Below, in pieces: positions 57,376-64,000 of a DNA stretch of 64,000 nt. The stretch comes from Cheilinus undulatus (Eukaryota > Chordata > Actinopteri > Labriformes > Labridae). Each line of letters starts with the position of its first letter. Positions within the stretch are counted from its first letter, which is position 1. The DNA lies in the NCBI RefSeq assembly GCF_018320785.1, contig NC_054877.1, forward strand, positions 23,480,329-23,544,328, written 5' to 3'. The notes under the pieces were generated by a model. The model was given only the letters and a program-made list of their open reading frames with translations. It made no database searches and had not been told where the DNA came from. A program made the position numbers and the translations under genes.

Positions 57376-58743
57376 GTAAAACACTCTCTATTCTATTTAA
57401 TATATGTCGTTTCATCGTACTGTTTATATTTACTACAGGATTGATTATGCTGTAACTAATGTTTAATGTTGTTGATACATTGGCACATATTTTTCGCAGG
57501 CTTCTTTTTAAGCACTGAATTCAGTCGAGCATTGCAGTGAAGTTTGAGCTTATTGTTTCCTCTGTTGCCACATGTCAAATGGTGGTCATTGTTGACTGAT
57601 CCAAAACCTTTAAACAAAATGTTTATTCACCATACTTATATAGTATGAATAATGGCATTTGTGTAACAGCAAACTTAAAGTTAATCATTCATGCTGGTGA
57701 TGACTTTTGCTTTATTTAACTTAAGTTGAGCAGACAAATCCTGCCATTTTCAAAAGACAGTCGACCGATTGATGCTATGAAAGTTTACTTTTTGTGTTTA
57801 AATTGGATTTTTAAATAATGTTATTGCAGCTCAACTCGTAAATCTGCAGAGGAGTTTAAGGGAGCCAGATAAATGTAGCTGATTTAAATCATAAAGCCTT
57901 TCAAAGTTGTTCAACACTAGTAGTACACAGAAAAATGTGGCAGTTATCAAATAAATAACACCACATCTATTATCATTACAGTGATACAATAATAATTTAT
58001 TATCCATTTTGGTGGTTAAGATCAGTATCATAACTGAAGTTTTATGAGTGGATTTTTAATTCCAAAGAGGCCCATCATATTTAAAAAAGAAATGTGGTCT
58101 TTAAGTTGTCGAATTCTACATTTTAGATGCACAACTAAGATCTGCTTATGGGCTGCCATTGTAGTGCACTGCACTCTGAGTAGTGATGTCAAATTGTTGC
58201 ATTGTCCTTCCTGCATCTTTCTGATTGTACTCACTTTGATCTACATTACAATAACTTGTTCCTTTTTTGCCTCTTCACTTGTGTTTAAAAATCTAGTGTA
58301 TTTCTTTGTAAGGCAAGCGCAAAAAGACACCAGTGTTAACATGCTAAAGCCAACATGTCTGAATGTGCAGGTTTCCCTTTAACTCTTTCAGTTCCTCAGC
58401 CCTGCTGATCACAATGTTCATATCAGACATAAAACTAAGTAAAGCATTGACACAAAAATACCTTAGTTTTGGAAAAAATCAGTAGATCTCCCCACAGAAT
58501 TAAGCATTGTGTAATGTTTTGGCTGACTGAAAAAACAAACCCATCTCATTCAAAAGCAGTGCCATTTTCCACACAGGACTCTTACATCAACTGAGACATA
58601 AGTCAATCCACAAGGTGAAATTAAATCAAACCCTCTTTAGCTAGTGCAGTTCATGTTATGCTTGTCTTGCAGCAGTCAGCTAATAATCCAGTTGCTTTTG
58701 ATTTGGTTTGATACTAATTCACTTAAATTTATTCCATTTTCAG
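57376..58743 (+). other. mcm4 intron 1 (1.4 kb)
   Basis: AT-rich; no repeat, RNA gene or coding frame recognised. Confidence 0.55.
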
Positions 58744-58757
58744 ATATTCCTGAAGCC

Positions 58758-58815
58758 ATGTCTTCTCCAACGTCAACCCCTGGCCGCAAACGAGAGAGGA
58801 CCAACCCATCAACCC
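58758..58815 (+). CDS. mcm4: mcm4 coding exon 1 (start codon)
   Basis: Exon acceptor at 58742-58743 (tttcag); 14 bases of 5' UTR, then ATG at 58758 in a favourable GCC-ATG context. MSSPTSTPGRKRERTNPSTP (last codon split at gtatgt) is the typical MCM4 start, with SP/TP sites for CDKs. Confidence 0.95.
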
Positions 58816-58936
58816 GTATGTCCTTTGTCCTGTTAAGAAACATATTTCTCCTGTTTTCAAAATGGAAATAAACTCCCTATGATTCTGCCAAATTAATTTT
58901 TGTGTTGTTAATTACCTTTGTTGTGTGTACCTGTAG

Positions 58937-59095
58937 CCAGCAGTGAGGGTCCCATCTCTCCTCCCTCTCAGAGGCGCAGAGGCCAGGACTCATCCACTGG
59001 AGACCTCATGCCGATGCCGACTTCCCCGGCCACAGACATGCTGAGTCCAGCAGCCCCTCAGGACACCTCTCTGTTCTCTAGCCCACGACCTTCAG
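58937..59095 (+). CDS. mcm4: mcm4 coding exon 2
   Basis: Completes Pro20, then [40 protein letters not shown] and LFSSPRPS, splitting a Val codon at gtactg. Disordered tail with several Ser-Pro/Thr-Pro sites, the region that DDK and CDK modify in MCM4. Confidence 0.95.
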
Positions 59096-59192
59096 GTACT
59101 GGCCAAACATTTATTGCCATTTTAGTTTGTTTTAACATTGTGTATTGTTAGTGCAGGACATTCTTCATCTTTCATGCATCCCTTTTGAACAG

Positions 59193-59356
59193 TCCTACCC
59201 AATGAGGTGGACATGAGCTCTCCTCTCATGTATGGGACCCCCAGCTCCAGGGTTGAAGGGACCCCACGCAGTGGAGTGCGCGGTACCCCTGCCAGACAGC
59301 GTCCTGATTTGGGGTCAGTGAGGAAGGCCCCACAGGTGGACCTTCAGTCTGAGCCC
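59193..59356 (+). CDS. mcm4: mcm4 coding exon 3
   Basis: [40 protein letters not shown] and QVDLQSEP. The repeated GTP(R/A/S) motifs ([20 protein letters not shown]) are an MCM4 signature. Phase 0 donor gtaagt. Confidence 0.96.
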
Positions 59357-59496
59357 GTAAGTGGAGCCATTGTGAAAAATACTTAGATTGTGTTACATAT
59401 TTTAATTGAATAAACCATGGCAATGATACATGAGATTCACTGTAGTTTACACCTGAGTGTTTTTTGGGTCTGTTTTTTTTTTTTTTTTTTTTGCAG

Positions 59497-59598
59497 CCGA
59501 GCGCTGACGGTGCTGTAGCCAGTGAGCCAAACGCTGGTCAGAGGCTGGTGATCTGGGGGACTGATGTTAATGTTGGACTGTGCAAGGAGAAATTTCAG
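59497..59598 (+). CDS. mcm4: mcm4 coding exon 4
   Basis: Preceded by a 20-base T run and gcag. 34 codons: [20 protein letters not shown], then [14 protein letters not shown], the beginning of the folded N-terminal domain. Donor gtgtga. Confidence 0.95.
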
Positions 59599-59689
59599 GT
59601 GTGATAGCTTAATTTTCAACTCGATTTAAAAATCCATATTCTTATTCCAGAAGAATTGACATTAATGCTTTTTTGTCACGCTCTTTCAG

Positions 59690-59785
59690 AGGTTTCTGCA
59701 GAGGTTCATCGACCCAACATCTACGGAAGATGAGAACGCTGGCCTGGACCTAAACGAGCCATTGTACATGCAGAAGCTGGAAGAG
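59690..59785 (+). CDS. mcm4: mcm4 coding exon 5
   Basis: [20 protein letters not shown], then [13 protein letters not shown]-terminal A domain helices. Phase 0 on both sides; the 91-bp intron before it has acceptor ctctttcag. Confidence 0.96.
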
Positions 59786-59916
59786 GTAGTGTACATCATG
59801 TCTGAGTAGAATTGAAGGCCAAACTGAACCTCCAGTTGATGTTTGTTTTAATCGTATGTCATCTCCCACAGTTTCTGTTCTTCATGCACATTGATTTCTC
59901 TCTTTCTGTCTTACAG

Positions 59917-60012
59917 ATCAGTGTCGTTGGAGATCCAGTGCTGAATGTGAATTGCAGACACGTGCAGTCCTTTGATGCAGAGCTTTACCGGCAGCTCATC
60001 TGTTACCCACAG
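59917..60012 (+). CDS. mcm4: mcm4 coding exon 6
   Basis: [20 protein letters not shown], then [12 protein letters not shown]; phase 0. Matches the conserved LNVNC.H..SFD..LYRQLI block. Confidence 0.97.
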
Positions 60013-60197
60013 GTAATGTCCCATTATAAGTAATGTATTTTATTATTTTACTCTCTAGGTTTGGATTAAGATCTGGTAGAGATTTGGCTATATTATTACA
60101 TGTCAGATAAAGGGAAAACCTATTTTCCTGAAGGTAAAACTGAAACTGAATTTAAATTTCCCGAATCTCAATTTTATTGATGCTGACTATTACGCCC

Positions 60198-60320
60198 ACT
60201 AGGGGTGTAAAGATACATGTATTTGTACTGTACCAATTTGGTACAGGTCTCTCAGTACGGTGGAGGCGTGTACTGAACAAATGCATGTGGAGCAAAGCTC
60301 ACACAGACAGGCAATTTCTG
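60198..60320. repeat. Fish interspersed repeat fragment (TAGGGGTGTAA type)
   Basis: TAGGGGTGTAAAGATACATG, ACTGTACCAATTTGGTACAGG and CAGTACGGTGGAGGCGTGTAC follow the layout of a common teleost repeat. The right end was not located. Confidence 0.55.
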
Positions 60321-60832
60321 AGGGGACAAAGGCAAGAAAAACAATTTTAATACAGTTGATCTACAATCTTATAAGTTGTTGAGAACACCAGATTTAAACA
60401 CTTGCTAAAATGAACTGAGCCAAAGAAATCAATCCTCCACATTTCAAGAAAAATTCTCACCAGCCCATTATGAACTTGTGATTTTAAGTCTCTTTATTAG
60501 ATCACTGGTGCATGCGTTTGTGAATGTGGTGCGCTACCCTCGATGATCCGCCCATCATTTCTGCAGTTGGAGCATAGTACTGATAACAGTTCTCCTCAGA
60601 TTACAGATTCCATCCTCCTTGTCTGCTCCGATGAACTGTAAAAGTGCTCCCAAGCTTTGTAGTATGTCCTGTTGGTTAAAAAAATGTATCTAATACTGAA
60701 GTCCGTGTTAGAATGGCAGGATAGATGTTAATTAACACACTTTACATGCAAACAGTGACGTGTTCAAGGTTGAAAAATCAGAGGAAGGAGTATCAATATA
60801 TCAATACAAATAAATGCCCCAGTATTTTCACT

Positions 60833-60875
60833 ATTTATTTATTTATTTATCGATTTATTTATTGATTTATTTATT
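60833..60875. repeat. (TTTA)n tract
   Basis: Imperfect TTTA/TTGA/TCGA units, adjacent to a reversed SINE end; probably the expanded tail of that SINE. Confidence 0.8.
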
Positions 60876-60958
60876 TTGGGCCTTGTCATGCCTTTATTTG
60901 ATAGAGGAAGGACAGTGGATAGATTCGGAAACAGGGAGGTGAGTGGGGAGAGACATCT
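60873..60958 (-). repeat. tRNA-SINE 3' part, reversed
   Basis: GCCTTTATTTGATAGAGGAAGGACAGTGGATAG..TCGGAAACAGGGAGGTGAGTGGGGAGAGACA is the reverse complement of the SINE body seen at 39730 and 62655. The tRNA-like head is missing. Confidence 0.75.
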
Positions 60959-61071
60959 TTTTAGTGTGTTTAAAGCTTTTGTTGTCAAATGTTTATGGTG
61001 AAATATTTTGTTTTTCTCTAGCTTTATTGCGAGCGTTGATGCTAACTTGTGCCTTATATTTTTCTCTACAG

Positions 61072-61210
61072 GAAGTCATACCAACCTTTGACATGGCAGT
61101 CAACGAGCTTTTCTTTGAGCGTTTCCCAGACTCTGTTTTGGAATATCAGATCCAAGTCCGCCCCTACAACGCCCTGAAAACCAGGAACATGAGGAGTTTG
61201 AACCCAGAAG
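61072..61210 (+). CDS. mcm4: mcm4 coding exon 7
   Basis: [40 protein letters not shown], then a split codon at gtgtgt. The [12 protein letters not shown] and [14 protein letters not shown] blocks are near-invariant in MCM4. Confidence 0.98.
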
Positions 61211-61402
61211 GTGTGTGGACTCAACCTGGGCACGTCACCTGATGCATATAAGCAGGATCACACTTATTAGGACTACTGTACCCAGATTTTCCATCACATA
61301 TTTTGTGTGGGCTTTTTGTGGATATTGTCCATAGCTTTGGTAAAATGTGAGGTATCAGCTTTAGGCCAAAGCGTCTGTGTGCCTTCTGTGTTTCCCCCAC
61401 AG

Positions 61403-61623
61403 ACATCGATCAATTGATCACCATCAGTGGCATGGTGATCCGCACCTCGCAGCTGATCCCAGAGATGCAGGAGGCGTTCTTCCAGTGCCAGGTGTGCGCT
61501 TTCACGACCCGTGTGGAGGTGGATCGTGGGCGCATTGCTGAGCCTTCCGTGTGTCGCCACTGCAACAACACCCACAGCCTGGCGCTCGTTCACAATCGTT
61601 CAGTCTTTTCAGACAAACAGATG
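61403..61623 (+). CDS. mcm4: mcm4 coding exon 8 (zinc finger)
   Basis: [20 protein letters not shown] opens the OB domain; CQVC (300-303) and CRHC (322-325) form the C4 zinc finger that supports double-hexamer contacts. The exon ends FSDKQM at gtgaga, phase 0. All four ligands are intact. Confidence 0.98.
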
Positions 61624-61742
61624 GTGAGAGACAGAGGGGTTAGAGGGCAGGAAACAGGGGCAGCAAATCAATGGCATTCAATTAGCAATATTTCGGACGA
61701 GGTTATGACATCTGTTCATGTATTAATGTCGTTTGATAACAG

Positions 61743-61863
61743 GTTAAGATTCAAGAGTCTCCTGAAGACATGCCGGCAGGTCAGACGCCGCACACAACTG
61801 TTGTCTACGCTCACAACGACCTGGTTGATAAAGTGCAGCCAGGAGATCGTGTTAACATCACAG
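61743..61863 (+). CDS. mcm4: mcm4 coding exon 9
   Basis: [20 protein letters not shown], then [18 protein letters not shown] and a split Gly codon. ..[14 protein letters not shown].. is the MCM family loop in the N-terminal OB domain. Confidence 0.98.
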
Positions 61864-62306
61864 GTAAAATAACCACAGTTTAAAGTTATTGTGAACATGC
61901 CTTTAATTGTATAAATCCTTTAGTCTGTTAAAAGTAACAAATTGGTGACTGTAGGTGAGCAGTTTTCCTGTGTCAAAGATGACGCCCTGAAAGTCCCCCT
62001 TTATTTCTCACCACCCACTAGCAATCCAAAAATTTACAATATTAGGCACTTTAAAAGACAATAAAAGCTGCAAACCCAAAGAAGGAAAATATCAAGTTCT
62101 GTATGTATGTATTGTTTTGTCCCAAGTTTTTAACATGCTGTTAAAGGTATCAAAGAAACTATCCATCCCATATGAGAAGCTGGAGTCAAAATCTTTCCCA
62201 TTTTACCTGATTAATAATTTAAAACCTGACTCATGATTATGTACATCATACAGAATCAATGTTTAGTCAAAAGAAATTCCTGAAGGCTTTTATAATATCT
62301 CTGCAG

Positions 62307-62566
62307 GAGTCTACAGAGCCGTCCCCATGCGTGTTAACCCACGTCAGAACAATGTGAAGTCGGTGTACAAAACCCACATCGATGCCATCCACTTCCGCAA
62401 GACGGACGAGAAGCGCCTGCATGGTTTGGATGAGGAGGCTGAACAAAAACTCTTCACTGAAGACCGAGTCCAGACCCTGAAGGAGCTGGCAGCCAAACCA
62501 GATGTCTATGAACGCCTCTCCTCTGCTCTTGCACCGAGCATCTATGAGCACGAGGACATCAAAAAG
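62307..62566 (+). CDS. mcm4: mcm4 coding exon 10 (last in window)
   Basis: [60 protein letters not shown] and [14 protein letters not shown], ending in phase 0 at gtgacc (62567). This is residue 386 to 472, the linker before the ATPase. The helicase exons lie beyond the window. Confidence 0.98.
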
Positions 62567-64000
62567 GTGACCAAAAGCAAGAGTTTATATCTGAAACTGT
62601 GTTATGAAATATGATTTTTTTTTGTGAATTGTCAGGTTTTTTTAGATTATTTTTGGGCTTTTTTGCCTTTAATGATAAAGAAAGACCGTGGATAGAGTCG
62701 GAAACAGGTACGAGAGAGTGGGAAGAGACATGTGGGAAAGGGCAACAGTTTGGATTCGAACCTGGACCGCCCGCGTACATGCCAGGCCTTAAGCCACTAG
62801 GCCATCTGTGCCCCATAAATTGACAGTAACCATCAGGTTTTTACATTTTGTAACCTTTTCCCAAAGGCAATTAATGTAAAATGTGGAATGTAGGTTGCAG
62901 CAGTACGGAAGATGGTCTGTTTTGCAGAGTCCCACAAAGAGAAAAAGGTTTAAACTGTCTTCGTGCATTACAATTTACACTGTAAATGATCAGTAGCATC
63001 ATGTTGCATGCAATTTTTCAGTGGCAGCTCCTTCCACAGTAATGACGGCAAGTCTCAGCATTTTAAAAAGATTTATTTTTGCATCAGTATATGACCCAGC
63101 TGACTTTTGAGATGAGAACAGCAATTAAAAGGGGAATTTCTACACTGAATTTTACAGTGTATATCCTACTTGACATTTATGTTAAATTAGGTATAAACTG
63201 TAACAATGCAGACTCCATCCATTCAAGGCTGATAGTTTCAGGGCCTTTCTAATGGAAGTTTTCAAAGATTATTTGCCTCATTGCTAGAAATGCATTGGTG
63301 TTTTTGTTGGGAAACACCGTTGTACTAATTTGGTGTGCTAAGTCGTAGACTCTTCTGGCACTCCCGGGCACATTCTAGTGAGGAGATCTAATGAAATTGT
63401 TTAACCCTTAATTTTCCTGCTTTGAGAGGAATACTGAAATTTAAACGTTTCTGTGCAATAGAGCTGTAATCAGTATTACTTAAATCTGTGTTTTTCTACC
63501 TTGGCAAGCTGGTTTAATAGCAGATCTGTTAAATGCTGTGGTTTGGCAACTTTAAGAGTGACTAAACCCCCATACCTCTTTTTTTTTTTACTAGAAAAAT
63601 CTGTTTAGATGGATATTAAATTGAGTTTCTACATTAGATAGGATCCAAAACTTGACAGTGAATTACAAAGTATTTAAATTCTACATTTTGTTAAATATGC
63701 ATAGACTGCCCTCTACAGGTCTAAACTGTATTGCAGTGGTATTTGTCACCTCCTTTTCAACTGGTCTGTAATGTTACAAGGTTTTTTGTTAATTTTATGA
63801 TTAAATCCTGTTATAATTATATTACAGCACTCAATAATATTCGCCAGTAGTCAGTGACCTGTATTTTGTGTATAATCTAGTGTTTTAAGATGAGATACCA
63901 TTTTTTTAATTCCAAACCATATAGATACAGCTGTCAGAATCTTAGAAAATGAAAAAGCTGGAAAATTGTGAATATAACTACCACTTGTTTACACTGAAAT
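62567..64000 (+). other. mcm4 intron, open at window end
   Basis: No acceptor leading into the expected GILLQLFGG coding block was found up to 64000. It contains one reversed SINE (62655-62814); the rest is AT-rich. Confidence 0.7.
62655..62814 (-). repeat. tRNA-derived SINE, full head with pol III boxes
   Basis: Read on the minus strand: GGGGCACAGATGGCCTAGTG, an A-box-like GGCCTAGTGGCTTAAGG, then a perfect B box GGTTCGAATCC (62752-62762) and the family body and GCC TTTAATGATAAAG-type tail. It is the best preserved SINE here. Confidence 0.85.

Larger units (their letters stand above)
60013..61071 (+). other. mcm4 intron (1.06 kb)
   Basis: Holds a fish repeat start (60198-60320), a (TTTA)n tract (60833-60875) and a reversed SINE tail (60873-60958). 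Otherwise unremarkable. Confidence 0.6.
57341..64000 (+). other. mcm4: mcm4 gene (5' half, continues past window)
   Basis: MCM4 is a subunit of the MCM2-7 replicative helicase, nuclear, loaded at origins in G1 and phosphorylated by CDK and DDK (family knowledge). One non-coding exon plus ten coding exons give 472 codons in unbroken phase, ending just before the AAA+ ATPase region (next expected residues begin G-I-L-L-Q, not found before 64000). Order: Ser/Thr-Pro-rich disordered N-tail (1 to about 140), N-terminal helical A domain, OB domain with a C300-C303-C322-C325 zinc finger, and the [14 protein letters not shown] linker at the end. Vertebrate MCM4 is about 860 residues, so about 55% is here. 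Confidence 0.97.

Noticed and set aside
62752..62762. Possible functional tRNA gene
   Set aside because: A and B boxes are present, but the acceptor stem does not pair and the body is SINE-specific sequence.
62559..62816. 85-codon minus-strand frame in the mcm4 intron
   Set aside because: It falls inside a reversed tRNA-SINE.
1..64000. CRISPR arrays, operons, phage or plasmid systems
   Set aside because: No regularly spaced repeats; all supported genes are spliced vertebrate genes or an intronless vertebrate transcription factor.

Overview
The window is vertebrate nuclear DNA, almost certainly from a ray-finned fish and probably a percomorph. Genes are split by GT-AG introns, codon use is ordinary vertebrate, and the introns are full of teleost-type Tc1/mariner, hAT-like and tRNA-SINE remnants. 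There are no prokaryotic operons, CRISPR arrays or phage genes. I did not find an undescribed biological system; what stands out is the gene order, a zinc ribbon in SPIDR, promoter architecture and the transposon load.

Three protein-coding genes are present. (1) spidr (scaffold protein involved in DNA repair), plus strand, fills positions 1 to about 52,400. Its first exons lie upstream; 16 coding exons are here, all in one continuous phase, giving 793 complete codons up to a TGA at 52008-52010. (2) cebpd (C/EBP delta), minus strand, is a single-exon bZIP gene at 52838-53728. It converges on spidr, with the two poly(A) signals about 150 bp apart. (3) mcm4, plus strand, starts with a non-coding exon near 57,345-57,375 behind an E2F/CCAAT/CRE promoter. 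Ten coding exons (58758-62566) give the first 472 residues, through the zinc finger and N-terminal domain; the AAA+ helicase half lies beyond the window.

Layout: 1-12,300 spidr exons 1-4, with a broken Tc1 element, SINE pieces and a hAT-like repeat in the introns. 12,300-26,000 two large introns with three Tc1 relics, an 0.8 kb terminal-inverted-repeat element and a possible regulatory island. 26,017-37,949 a 12 kb intron with non-repetitive blocks that could be conserved enhancers, a nested MITE, a Tc1 deletion derivative, a 1.8 kb fish repeat with an internal tandem duplication, and an L2-type reverse-transcriptase fragment. 37,950-52,010 ten closely spaced exons for the C-terminal half of SPIDR. 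52,011-57,340 cebpd, its promoter and a spacer with a strong CTCF-like motif and a TTAA-flanked MITE. 57,341-64,000 the mcm4 5' half.

The order spidr-cebpd-mcm4 matches human 8q11 except that PRKDC, which in mammals sits between CEBPD and MCM4 and shares a bidirectional promoter with MCM4, is missing from the 3.6 kb between them here. Exon borders were set by hand from reading-frame continuity and splice consensus. Repeat family names are from recognition of termini and transposase motifs, without a database search.
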